A DNA stretch of 64,000 nucleotides. It comes from Tigriopus japonicus. Its lineage: Eukaryota; Arthropoda; Copepoda; Harpacticoida; Harpacticidae. The position numbers were made by a program, and so were the translations under genes. Shown one piece after another: positions 11,523 through 23,500 of this stretch. The DNA is taken from positions 8,524,296-8,588,295 of the forward strand of contig CM021319.1 in assembly GCA_010645155.1 (NCBI GenBank). Reading direction: 5' to 3'. Positions within the stretch are counted from its first letter, which is position 1. Each line of letters begins with the position of its first letter. Under the pieces are notes generated by a model. That model was not told where the DNA came from, searched no databases, and saw nothing but the letters and a program-made list of their open reading frames with translations.

Positions 11523-11982
11523 TTTTCGATGGCCATGATTGTGCTGCACATGGATTATCCTAGAAACCGATCTTGAAAGGCAGATATTTAAAAGAGCACA
11601 ATTTTTACTCAAAAGGGTAAGGAAAAAAAGGTAAAAAGGGATCCTTCTTCGGATCCGGGGTGTGTTGGGACTATTATTTGAAAAAAAAACAGCAGGTTAG
11701 GAATGGTTTCCTGTTGACTGCACTAATGAGACCTTTGCTTTGGCATGAATGGGTTTCACATGGTTAATCTTTGGGTCCCATGGGAAAATCTTCGACCATG
11801 GAACAAATCAGAATCCCTGCGGTCCCTCTTTGCTACCTCCGGAACTTTTTAGAAATTAAACTTAAAGAAAAGGTAGCTTTCATTACCCTCAATTACGAAT
11901 TTGTATTTCCAAAACGAAAATTTACTTGTCACGAAACCTTTGATTCAAAGCTAAGCCGTTCTACATTTGAAAAGAATGACTG

Positions 11983-12033
11983 AATTTCCTGGAGTGAGAG
12001 GCTAGTGATGAGAGGTATGATTTCCAGTAAGTA
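11983..12033 (+). repeat. Solo arm related to the 9948-10410 foldback element
   Basis: TGGAGTGAGAGGCTAGTGATGAGA followed by ATGATTTCCAGTAAG parallels the left arm of the 9948-10410 element (TGGAGTGGGAGGCTAGCAATGAGA, ATGATTTCCAGTAAG). I could not find the matching opposite arm nearby. Confidence 0.5.
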
Positions 12034-12565
12034 AAGTCCTATGCTCGTCCTCTCTCTCTCTTCTCCTCATGATAATGCATTCTGTTCTTTATAAACCTTC
12101 CTTTCCCGACAAAACAAATTAATAGAGCAACGAAAAAGAAGTTAAAAAGTAGATTTTTTTAAAAACTTTTTTGCCCTTTTTGATAGATTTTACTTTCTTT
12201 TATCGAAATTCTTTTTTAAAGTCACAATTGTCTTTCACTGCATTTCTTTTGAGAAAAATATGCAACAAGTGCTTCCATATTTTGTGCTTTTGCACAGATC
12301 TGCCGCTTTTGGGAGTCCGGTGAATGCGCTTTTTGTCTCCTTTCCGGGTTTTTTTTTGCTTTTCAAGTCCAAGGATAATAACGAAAACTTACATGTTTGA
12401 CCTCTAAAATCTTTTTCACCTCTAGTTTTATTGGCGTTAAGTCAAACCATGAAAACGTTTTCTAATAGCTTTAGCAAACTTTTCCGACGCACTGAAAATA
12501 AATTATTATTTGCGCATGCAATTTTCTTAAAACAAACTCATTTCTCTGTTTCAATTTTTTAAAAC

Positions 12566-12592
12566 CTCTTTCAAAAGAAGCTTTTGAAAGAG
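12566..12592. other. Perfect 12-bp stem hairpin
   Basis: CTCTTTCAAAAG and CTTTTGAAAGAG are separated by a 3-base loop in AT-rich intergenic DNA. There is no adjacent gene whose transcript it would obviously terminate. Confidence 0.6.
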
Positions 12593-13290
12593 TACAAAAG
12601 ATGGCGTTAGATCCTTGGAAGTGTTTTAGCTGCAATGATATCATTGATTACAACTCTCATAGTTAAACAAAACAGTGCTACGAATATGGTTCACTTAATG
12701 GAGAGTTAGTTGGCAGTTACTAGACCAAGGCAATTTAAAAAAATAGCTTATTTACTAAACATGATGTCAAAAAAGACATTTTATCAAGTTTAGGTAGATA
12801 ATAGTAACTAAGCCTTGCGATGGAGTTTCAAAAGTAATAGTACTACTCATATGTGTGCTTACATTTGAATAAGAGTTGACTTTGATATATTTACATTTAT
12901 CTAAACTTTTCCATCATTAAAATGCATGGTACTCATTGCAACACATTGAAGCGTTGGTTTGCAGATTTCCTTGGCAGAAATCCAACCAGGTCCTTTTGTT
13001 GCGATTTGAATGTTACACGAGGATATGACCGGTAGTAAATCCTCAAAATAATTTCAACGAGCGTAGATTTGGAACAAAATGGGGTCAAATGTTTCGACAG
13101 TAGATGTTACAGAAAGGTTAAGATATTCTCTTTGACGTGTTTAATTTTCTTGGAGTTCTTGAAAATGGGACAGTGGAAGTCCCCGCCGTTTAGTAGATAA
13201 TCAATCAATATCTACATGGCTTTCCCAAAAATTTGATTTCGGCTCTTGTTTTTCATCCGTTTGAGTCCCAAAATCTCACAATCTCATCAC

Positions 13291-13805
13291 TAGGGGTGCA
13301 GATTTCTGGCAAATAAAACATGCCTTTTAGGCCCAAAAAATGGCAAATAAAAACGTCCAAAATGACAAATAAAATGGTATATAAACTAAGAAATGGCAAA
13401 TAAAATGGCAAATAGACACGAAAAATTACCGAAATATAGCAAAACTGGCCACTAAATTCGGAAAATTAGCATTACGTTTTACCAACAATAAAATGGATTG
13501 CAGGCTTTGAGCATGTAATATAAAATATTTTGATTCCGTTGAATAATCAATATATCCTGTAAATAAACGATTTTGGCCAAAAATTTCTTTTGCCTATTTT
13601 TTGCCCAAAAAACATTTTTTTCTTTAATGTGGCCAAAAAACGACAAATTTTGCATTCAATTGCCCAAAAACCGACTAATTTTTTATTTATTTGCCCAAAA
13701 ATGGCAAATAAATACAAAAATGGCAAATAAACTTTAAAAGCTAGCAAATAGCAAATAAACATGTTTTTGGACATAAAATCTTATTTGCCTGAAATCTGCA
13801 CCCCT
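13291..13805. mobile_element. Non-autonomous hAT-like element (515 bp)
   Basis: Ends are inverted repeats: TAGGGGTGCAGATTTC on the left, and the same read on the opposite strand at the right end (13805). TAGGG fits the hAT terminal consensus. The 8-bp flanks are CTCATCAC (13283-13290) and CTCATTAC (13806-13813), seven of eight identical, as expected for an old hAT insertion. The interior is full of ATGGCAAATAAA-type repeats in both orientations, which could be transposase-binding subterminal repeats. It has no transposase frame. Confidence 0.85.
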
Positions 13806-15293
13806 ACTCATTACATTGCAAAACATATTTAAGGTATTGGCATTTAATCAGTCTGAGCTATGCATTCCACCGTGCTTGGGAAAGACTTCCCTACTAAAGT
13901 ATGCGGCGAAACGTGGTTCTGTCTCTATGTTTACAGTTCTCTATGAGTACTGTTATAACTAGCATCTGCTTCACTCACTGAAACTAATGTTGTTGCAATG
14001 TTTTTTCACAAACATCTAACGGCTTCATTGTTTGACTAGTATAATGGACTATTCCAACTCACTCAAAGTTATCTTCTAATCTCTAAAATGACATGATACC
14101 TTGGTTAAGACCGCGGTTAAAGCCTAAAGCATTCGAAGACATTGATTGTCGGAGGATTTCCTCAGTCAGGGTTTCTTCTATTTCCCCTGCCAAACGAGGC
14201 ACAATTGAATCTGTGACACGGATAATCAATCCAAAGAGCCAAGATTCCGGAGTATTTGGAGTTTCTTTCTACTTGCTCCTTTTTTGTTGGTTTATAGCAT
14301 TTGTGGATGCTCCTAATTTCAGCGTGTCCATTGACACCTTATGCCATTATTACCTGCGTATCCTCAACGAAACGAGCCTGGCTTGGCTTCCTGGAAGGAT
14401 TTGGACGCAAAATGTGTTTTTGACATATGACGTCGATTTTTCATGGTCAAATGTGCCTTCACCAAATTGTGTGTTTTCCGGAATATTCAGCCCACCAGAG
14501 TTACCGACCATTTTGTGCGCCGCAAAAAGTTGAATTGTTCATCTTGATTTTCTTCGAAATTCTTTCATCTCATTTCGTCGAGTCTCATGAAAAGATTTGA
14601 TCTTGAGTTGATCATTTTAAGATTTTTCAGCACATCTAATTGGTTTCGATTTATCATCAATCGAGCAGAAGCACACAATTTCGATAATTATTGCATCGAT
14701 ACGCTCTCGTTTGTTGAACCGTTTTGTGTTTGTTGTGTATGAAACGTGTAGATGTGGATTAAAGGTTTGGGACAAATGATGGATTTTCTTTTGATCTCTG
14801 TCTTCCGGGATGAATTCGTCGGTGGGTTATCCTTGATCAAGGACAAAAGCGGCTTACTTTGTGTGCAGTCCTTGAACAGTTTGAACATGACTGATTCGTC
14901 TTGATCTAAAGCATAAATGAAGTTTGACGAACAATCGAGAATCAACATTGAAGGGGAAAAATCATTTAACCGCACTGAATGGGTCTGCTGGACACGAATG
15001 ACTAGGTCTCAAATAATCCAGATTTGGTCTGAAGTTCCTAAGCTCATATTTGAATCGAATTTTTCCACGTTGTATTATCACAGAGAGTCTATGACTCTCG
15101 ATCTTCTTTTTTCTTTAGTGTTGAATCCCTAAAAGTTAAAATTACTTCCTAGTTATTCGAGAGAGTGAAAGAAGAAAGTAAGATTTGGGATTGTTTGTAT
15201 TTGGCTATCACAGAGTCGGGAATAGTGCAGTTTGGGCATAGATGATCACAAAGCAATAAAAGAAGGCACAATGGTTTAAGTATGCAGAACAAC

Positions 15294-15299
15294 TTTAAT
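15294..15299 (-). promoter_or_regulatory. Variant poly(A) signal of gene D
   Basis: ATTAAA on the minus strand, about 56 bases past the stop codon at 15355. It is the only hexamer close to the consensus there. Confidence 0.4.
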
Positions 15300-15354
15300 A
15301 AATAGTAATAATAATAAATAGTACTGTACGTATGAGTTTGTGGATCGCTTTGGT

Positions 15355-16347
15355 TTAAGCTTGAGCGGGGTATTTAGGCTCTGAAGTGGACGTTTTGGGT
15401 TCGGGATATTTGGTGGGTGGGGGATATTGTGGGGGCTCGGGGTAATGAGGTTCCTCGTGCTTTTTGGTTTCATGAGCATAGCCGTAAACCAATTCCACGC
15501 ATCTCTGCTTAGGCAGGGTCAGCTCAACACGTTGGCAACTGGGCTCGCCCAATTGAGTGATACACTTCTCGAACGATTCGACGGCATCTTGAACTTGAGG
15601 TTGCACCACACATTTCTGCTCAGTCACGACCTCGCAAGAGATTTGAGGCAGGGTCACTGGCTTGTTCACGCAAGATTTCACAGGCTCAGGGTATCCAACA
15701 CGAACGGGCACATCAATGGGAGTCACAACGGGCACGTTGTATTGGGTCTCTTGAGCGACCTCCTTGCAGTATTGATGTCCGTAAGCTTGGTAGCCATGTC
15801 CATATCCGGGTTGACACACTGTCACCATTTGGACGTTGGTTTCTTTGGTGAAGGACACGTCCACAGTCTTGCCAATGGTGTCCTCGTACTTCTTTTGGTA
15901 GGTGTAGGTACAGATCTCGTTGTCGATGGTCTCGGTGGATTCAGTGCAAACGGTGCGGGCCACGTCGTAGCAATACTCGCCATCGGCAATCTTCTTCACT
16001 TGGACCTCAACCTGTTCACAGTTGGTCACAAGGGTGGGTGTGCACACCTCGGCGATTTCAGACACATCCTCAACTGTGCAATTGTGCTTGGGTTGTTCGT
16101 AACCGTAGTGCGGTTGAGGATAGGCAGGCTGAGGTTGGTAGCCGTATGGAGGCTGAGGATAACTGGGTTCGGGATAGCCTCCATAATGAGGGGCTGGAGG
16201 AGGATGTCCGTAGGGTTGGGAAGGAATGGCCAGAGAGGCCAAAGGGAAGAGAGCCAAAACTGCTACGAATGCCTGGAATGAAGAAACAAGTTACCCTCGG
16301 TATATCACCAAGACATGTGTTTGAGTCATCTTCGTCAGTACCTTCAT
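15355..16347 (-). CDS. Cys-rich secreted protein D, two exons (307 aa)
   Basis: Exon 1 is 16342-16347 (ATG AAG), the intron is 16273-16341 (69 bases; GTACTG donor, CATTCCAG acceptor), and exon 2 is 15355-16272. The phase-0 join encodes MKAFVAVLALFPLASLA, a typical signal peptide. Residues ~18-66 are a spacer of Pro/Tyr/Gly repeats (QPPYGY-, QPHYGY-like units). The Cys domain runs from C67 (KHNCTVEDV) to about residue 268 (RCVELVYGYA) with 14 cysteines. It is followed by a ~39-residue tail rich in Pro, Lys, Glu and Tyr. It is the closest paralog of A but lies on the opposite strand, 14.6 kb away. Codons are strongly C/G-ending. A TATA box at 16422-16429 and a short leader support the start. 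The product is probably secreted and abundant; its function is unknown, with matrix, cuticle or adhesive all possible. Confidence 0.9.
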
Positions 16348-16421
16348 GTTGTGATGTGGGATGGGATGTTACTTGATGAGGGGATGTGATTCAAGTGTGC
16401 CTTTCTCGACCTGCCAAAACG

Positions 16422-16429
16422 CTTTTATA
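16422..16429 (-). promoter_or_regulatory. TATA box of gene D
   Basis: TATAAAAG on the minus strand, 75 bases upstream of the start codon. Transcription start would fall near 16395, giving a leader of about 45-50 bases. Confidence 0.75.
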
Positions 16430-19400
16430 CGAGTTCATTTTCGAGAGTGTCAGCATTCGTTTTTTCATTCTTAGAAAAAAAAACGGCACCCCCGTTCCAT
16501 CTATCCTTTGTGGCTTATCATACGAAGTACAGCCAAACTTGAACCCCCTCAGTATTCCGGGTGTGTGCGTGCGTGTGTGCATGCTTGTGCATGGCAAATC
16601 CTCAAGGAAGGTGCTGAAGGAACACATGGTGACGCAACAACGTCTTCAGTGGTTCCAGAGCCGGCACAATATTTTTTGAAATGCTCATTGCTTGCTCTTC
16701 CTCCCCCTCTACGAAAGAGTATTGTAGCAATTTAGAGCGTTGTGGAAGTAGTGTTTCGAGGCATCCCGCTGATGATGTTGTTGGCGTTGGTTCACGTCTT
16801 TGATGCTTGACAGATCGATAGAAAGATAGATAGATGAAGGGTGATCTATGAGAAGCAACGAGACCAAATAGGAAAACTTGTCGAGTTCGAGGTAACCACA
16901 ATGGAGACCGATTTAGCAAAAGGAAGTTCTTTCCTTTTAACTAGGGGAATTTGGCGTCACGGTGGGTTTTAAAAGGAGGAAAAAGGAGAGAGGTCAGTAT
17001 AGACAGGGAAAAGAACAAGGAACTTGAGTTCACTTGGGCAACAATTCAGCAATTATTTGTGTTCGGCTCTCAAAGGTTGAATACCTAGACCACAAACATT
17101 TTGGCAGGGCGGATATGCTCTTGGACTCGATCTTCCAAATCGTGCATTGGTTCTTTCAAGTCTAGATGCATTCCCATTGGCGAGATGACACACCACTTTT
17201 CATCTCTCAAAGTCCGCCTCAGGGGGCCTCAAGAAACCGTAAATGAACAACATTTTTGTGCATTGTCCGAGTCTGTTGCAATTATCATCGACTACTTACG
17301 GAATCGTGGCAGCCTTCTGGCCATCGAGGATGTCAAGATTTGGGATTGTCATTCTCTTGATCTTCACTTAAAGGAACCATTGATTAAGACACTCGACGAG
17401 CGAACGAGTTCAACCTACCCACAATTGTAGTCTGTCCGTTAATGTTGTCATGAATGGTCACGCTTCTGGCGGATGGGTTAAAGAAACAGTTTGCGGAAAT
17501 CATTAGCGAACTGATCGATTGCTTTTTGGGTGCCGCCTTTCAATGCACATTGAACAACCCTTTCATTGCCAGCCATCAAATATGTCAGTAATTTAATAAC
17601 TGCCCAGGATTTGCGATGCCTAAACTTTCTGGGTTTTCCAAACCATCGTAGATAATGCATGGATATTTGCTGATTTAGTTCATTCTTGGAAACATGGTTC
17701 CCAAGTTTGCAACGAAATCTTTGCCGGGAGCAATAGAACTATGTATGCGGACCTGAAACTCGTCTTCTAGTTCAGTCAAAAAGGATTGCCGTTTGGAATG
17801 AATGAGTTGTTATCGTGATATCATGTCGTAAGCAACCATTGAGATGACGGATCTTGATGTTCACTTCATTTCTTGGCAGTCTAAAGCCCGTCTCGAATAT
17901 GCAAAGCTTCTACCAAATGACGGAAACTAGTTGTTTATGGCCAACCCCTGCATTTCTATGGGCCTATTGGGAGATCCAGAGGCAGATGATTATTTAACAC
18001 ACACAATTCTGCAGTACGCATTGTAGCCGTTGTAAATCTTTCCGAACTCTATTGGCTGCAACAGATAGAGCTTTGTGAAGCTGATCAGATCTTCCGAAAG
18101 AACTAATTGGGATTCCTGGAAGGAAAACCTTGGAGTTATTGCCTTGTGACTATTCTCAGATTTAATTCCGTGAGCAAGAATAGTCTTGAAATTATCGGAT
18201 GCTTTCCGCGGTTAAGTGACCAGAGGGTTTACGTTTACAATTTGCGGTACAAAAAGAACAAGCCTCAATTTCATCAGTTTAACGAATTATCTGATTCAGT
18301 CAGCGAAATGGCCAACACCTACATTATTACTGTAAATGACTACTGTAAGTGTACCTAGTACAAAAGAGATAATGCGAATAATACACCTTAATGAAGTGGC
18401 GACAAAATGCGCCGACTGAAGTAAACAAAGACAACATATGTCACACTAATGAATGGGAATTCAACAATCTGTGCACGTCCACATGTACATACAAAGAGGG
18501 TACAATCATCTTGAACGTCATATTAGGATGTGGTGTTGGCGGTAATTGTACTTTGAGGCTTGCCGAACTAAATTGGACTTACATTAAGTCAGGTCAAGAA
18601 TCCCAGGAGTCAGTTTTGACTTCTTAAAAGACTCGAAACATTTTTCTCGGAGTTCTAACCAAGTATGATGCCATTTCGGCTCTTCGAAAGGAACTCCCAG
18701 AACAAAGACGCTTTTATCATGTTGATGGTGGTAAAACGGTCGTGTCTGAATGAATGAAACGGAATGGATATTTTGACCAGTGGGTGTCAAAATTGAAAAT
18801 TGATGATAGGGCAATGTCGGATCAATTGTTAACATCATTAACCATAATATCTCTTTACACGTCATCCTTACATGGTTTGTTGATATTTCAGAGGGGACAA
18901 AGGGAATCTTTGTTTTTGCTGAGTAGTTTTCTTAACTAAATGGTGATGATATTTTTTTACCAATGTACATACTCATAAATCTTCAGATTTGTAAAACGAT
19001 TTGAAACAAATCCAAAAATCATATTGTAACTAAATTAATAGCCATTCCCTTGAGTTGTGGTGGTTTTCATTCTAGTCTATAATATATATTTGAATTTTTT
19101 AAATTGTCATCGATCCGTTTCAAGATGTTTTTGAAATATCTAGTTCGTGTTTCAAAACAATTAAAGCGGACTTTCCAGAAAGTAGTCGGAAAAGCTTGGA
19201 ATACAAACTGTCATTTTTGCCTTAGTATAACCAATTTTAAGGATCATTGTAGAAAGAAGTTCCCTCATCTCAAATTCAGAGTCTATTAGTAGTGCACAAA
19301 TGAATCATGTATCTCCTCTGCTGGCAAAAAATGACAGATTGCGATAGAGTCAGCTCAATTATTTTTGTGCATACTATTACAACTTAAGAATTACTCTACT

Positions 19401-20266
19401 TTGGAGGTGAATTGTCTTCAATCAAAACCTACTTGTCATACATGATCCAAATAGGAAACACCTCTTCAATTTTGATCCATTTAAAATGAGTGGTTGCGTA
19501 ATAAAATTGTTACCTCCAAGGTACATAAATGTACATTTTCGATTTTTATAAGGGTTAGTGTATTGATAATATATAGGCGGATAGATACATATTTACACTC
19601 ATATTGATGTAGGTGATGAAATATATTACTAATGCAGGTTCATACGTTTCTCTGTCACAATGAAGTTCAGTACTTTTTAGACATGTGGGATAATAGGGTT
19701 CATGAATGACTAGGGAATGCCACAATGGGTTGAGCACAGGGAGGTTACAAGTCACATTCAAATCATCCATACTCTGCTACGAGTACATTGAAAGGATTCA
19801 CACGAGCATTTGAGTGGATTGTCAGGGATTTTAGGGTTTGCCACCATTTTTTGCCGTGAATAATTCGTCATTGTATCCCGAACAATGAACCACAACCAGA
19901 TCAGAACGTGTTAAACAGATCCTGATGCTATCTATGAGGGAGGTTTACGACGAATACAATAACGACAACGTGGTAGTAGTAGCTCTTTTCAATTCAAGCA
20001 CGCTTAATTGGCCAGATTTGGCAGAAGTCCAAGTGGTTCAATCGGATTTTGCTTCTTCTTTGCGTCCTTCTTCTTCCTCCTTCTTATATTTCTTCGTCTC
20101 CTCTATCAATCATGTTAAAGTGATGAGAAACAGTTCGGACATACGTTTACTCCATGCGCTATTTTCAAGACATGTGCTTTCAAGATGGAGCATATTTGGT
20201 TTGGATGGTTCGAGGTTGGAAGGTTCCTTGGATATGTTTCACAAAATTAGACTACAGAGGCTCCTT
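16430..20266. other. Upstream region of gene D and presumed 3' UTR of the GPCR gene
   Basis: No gene is supported here. The last part (just below 20267) should hold the 3' untranslated region of the GPCR gene, but I see no clear AATAAA on the minus strand. Short frames at 17101-17430 (+), 17478-17660 (-) and 18391-18627 (+) have no recognisable product. Confidence 0.45.
16560..16593. repeat. Short GT-rich low-complexity tract
   Basis: Alternating GTGTGTGCGTGCGTGTGTGC-type sequence, about 30 bases, upstream of gene D. Confidence 0.6.
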
Positions 20267-20574
20267 TTAGAAAGAATGTTCCTCGGATTCGATCCCGTTG
20301 CAATCCACTGCTGACGTTGGATTGGCGGTAAGATGTCGAACTTCAAAGGTGCTGCCAGATTCTCTGACTCCATACCTTTGAGCCCTACTCGTTATGATTC
20401 CACAACAGTTATTGGTACTTTCTTGGGATAGGGGGCGTGGTTGTTGGTGTTGTCTGGTGTTGAAGCGGAAACTCCCATTCATGGGTGAAGATCCATTGGG
20501 ATGCAACAATCCTCCGGTTGGAACTGTCGTGGTCACGGCAGTATGTCCCAAGGGGGAATGGTCATATTCAGTGC
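20267..20574 (-). CDS. GPCR coding exon 5: cytoplasmic tail
   Basis: The acceptor ACCAATTTCAG starts an open run of 308 bases. Its first two bases (GC) complete the Gly codon begun by the last base of exon 4. It encodes GTEYDHSPLGHTAVTTTVP and a polar Ser/Thr/Asn/Gly-rich tail ending in EEHSF and a stop. A polar, Ser/Thr-rich tail suits receptor phosphorylation. The exact phase match supports it, but the exon is 7.2 kb from exon 4 and has no diagnostic domain, so it is the least certain exon. Confidence 0.7.
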
Positions 20575-23500
20575 CTGAAATTGGTCATAGAGGATGCTAT
20601 CAGACTGGAGGTTCATTTAGAGTCGTTACGTCACAAAGCCGAAGTAATTTTGTTGTGGACTAGGCTCAAAATTCCGTATGAAATATTAAAACAATAAATT
20701 TGAATTCTAAGAGTGAGCACGCATAATAAGATTGTTTTAACAAGGTAAAAATGCCACTTTCAATGAGACTACATAAAGTACTTTGTATGTAAATTACTAT
20801 AAACTCAAGGGAAGTTCCCTTGATCTTGGCTTACCGACGTTGATCTGTTTCATCAAATCTGATACATTTCTTCAAGTTTACGAAAAAAAATTGATTTTGT
20901 AAGGAGATAAAAAATAATAAAAAGGGCGCGTTTTGAATCAAATTTGGTTTCACTACACTGGGAGCTCATCGTAACGAGGTTCGTTTGTTTGTACAAGTTT
21001 GAAGCATTTATTCAAGTTTGCGAAAATGATTGATTTTTCGAGGAAAACACAATCAAAAAGGCACCTTTGAAATGAATGTGCATCAATCAGACACGTGATG
21101 CAATTGCAATAACATTTCAATGTAATTATAATTAATTTCATGTCAGCTATAGTGATCGAGATTTTTTAATTACAAACAACCTCTGTTCTGTAACAAGTAA
21201 TAAAAAGTTCTGGAATCGAGAATTTCACAGATTTTTCATACATTTGAATCCAATGTAATTGTTTTTTTATATAAATAATTACATTATCAATGTAATTGAC
21301 ACATGTCAATGTCTGTTTTTTAATAAAATGATATGCTCACGCTTTCTTCTTACAATCAATCTACTCCCAAAGTCTATTTGAAGTCGGCGTTAGACAAGAA
21401 ATGTGAAAAACAATAAAAATTCAAAAAAACACCCTCCAGATGTTCCAGGTGCTTCCAGGTTGGACCATGGGTGCATTTACAGTACATCATCCTTGCATAT
21501 GAACGTGGGACGAAACAAATGCATATGGACCATGTGCCCTCAGGACGGGTGTGCTGACAAAAATGCACTTTAAACCAGTCACGATTTATGACTTGAACAC
21601 TTTTATGATTTTTGCCCTTCGAAAGACCAGAAGGGTCACCTGGAACTATGAGACTTGGTCCAATTTCAAAAAGAAGTTTGAAAAGTATGCGAAATTCCCA
21701 GAGCAGAAAGTTGAACTCCTTTCTTGCTCCAACTGAAAAAGGAGACATGCTTTTTGCTTTTTCTTTCTGTGCCTACAGGAGGGTATTTATCATAATCATT
21801 AAGCTCATTAATTTCAAGTTGAATTTCCGGAGTTTAAGGCTTTTGAGCTCTTCCAATCTCTTTCCTAAAAAATGATTTTTCACTCCATTCATCATTCTTT
21901 CCAAAGCTTACAAAGACTCTATTCAGTATACACAAGTAATGCACATTGGAAATAGGTTCTCAGTGGGCAATTATGGAGTTGAAGATTTGCTTTGCCATTT
22001 CCACGGTCTTTCTTGCACCATGCATTATGATAAAGATTGCGATAGTGTTAGGAGTCCTTCTGGAACCAAGGACTAAAAGACAACAGGGTCTTTTCTTGGG
22101 CTCAAATATCCTTGCACCAAGCGTTCCACCATCTAGTTAGGGCGAAAACGCCATTTGAGACTGCCATAACTGGATGCACTACAGCCTTTAGAGAGCGTCA
22201 AAGGAACAAAGCGGATCTTGATAATCGAAATTTTCAGGAGCCAAAGCCGAGAAAGTATTGAAGCAATTGGGAGTCTTGCAGCCCAAGAAACGTTTTTTTT
22301 GCTCAAAACAGCCTTGAAAAGAAATTTACAGAGTGGAATTGGATAAGTTGGAGATCATACGGTAAGAGGTAATCAATCAAAAACTTGATATATTGGTATT
22401 GAGTGGGTTTCAATCACAACGGAGTTGGCCAAAAATCGTATGACCTCAGCCATGGACGATTTTTGCCTTTCTCGGAAGAGGATTAGATACATGTGTATTC
22501 TCAGTTCGAATGAAACGAATTGCAGGTTCTTGCTCAAATATCGTTTTTGTGTTAGGTAAGGTGTCTGCATTAATCAATATCCAGAAAGGTCAAAGAAAAA
22601 CTACAACCCATTCTTCGTTTGCATATATCTTTTTAGGAACAAAGCTAACGTTATGAATGTATATTGCAATGAGATTCCTCTACATGTAGTCTTGGCAACA
22701 TACGTATTCTTCAGGAATTCTTCCAAAGGGCAACAATCAACATACGTACGTACCAAGAAAATGACCATAAGTTCTCAGAATCCAGAATCATGTCATGTCA
22801 CATTATTGTTTTAGATGTTGACTGAACTAATTCAAGTAACTTGCGTACACCAATAATGATTATGTAATTGCAATTACATTTGTATCATGGCTATGCATAT
22901 TGCTTCGTTCGTTGATCTATTAGGCGTGAAGTAGCCACATTGAGATGTATGACACATTACAAAAACGGAAAGGGTTGGACCAATGCAAAATAATGCCATT
23001 TAAATGTTCTTGATTGCCATTCAATTACAATTTTTTGGGTTGGTTGTGGTTTTTTTACTACTGCTACAAGGAATGTGATTCCCTGTAAAAATAAACATAA
23101 ATAAAACAATCTATACAATTATAAATAATTTGATAAATTAAAACTAATTATAATAAATTGCTTTTAGAAATAATGTAATTGTAATTTATAAATTGATAAT
23201 AAGTAATCAAATTAACAAAACTTCTGGTCTGAAACTCTTTTACATTGGGCGAATTTGACCTCGACGGATCATCCTAGTTTGCTTGTGTTCAAAAGCGAAC
23301 TATTTACTTGGATCCAGATTTTGAGACTGCTGGAACTAAAAATGTCCCATTTCCAAACGTACGAATTGTTGATATTTTTTTCAATCAGAGGATGTTTTTA
23401 AGAAATATTTCAACATGCTTTTTGAGTCGTATTCTTCGTTAAGAGCAACAGAAATCAGAAAAAGATCAAGCAAGGTTAGGGCAGGAAAAAACAAATATGA

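Larger units (their letters stand above)
8737..15293. other. Gene-poor, repeat-rich region between genes C and D
   Basis: Apart from the mobile elements listed separately, this stretch has only short or unsupported open frames. The longest, 14093-14533 (+, 146 codons), has no recognisable domain, promoter or splice context, and I do not call it. A CT-rich run lies near 12048-12068. Confidence 0.5.

Noticed and set aside
14093..14533. 146-codon plus-strand frame
   Set aside because: No recognised domain, no codon bias, no promoter or splice context; expected by chance in a window of this size.
17101..18865. Several 60-109 codon frames that might be exons or gene remnants
   Set aside because: Different frames and strands that I could not join by matching splice sites, and no recognisable product.
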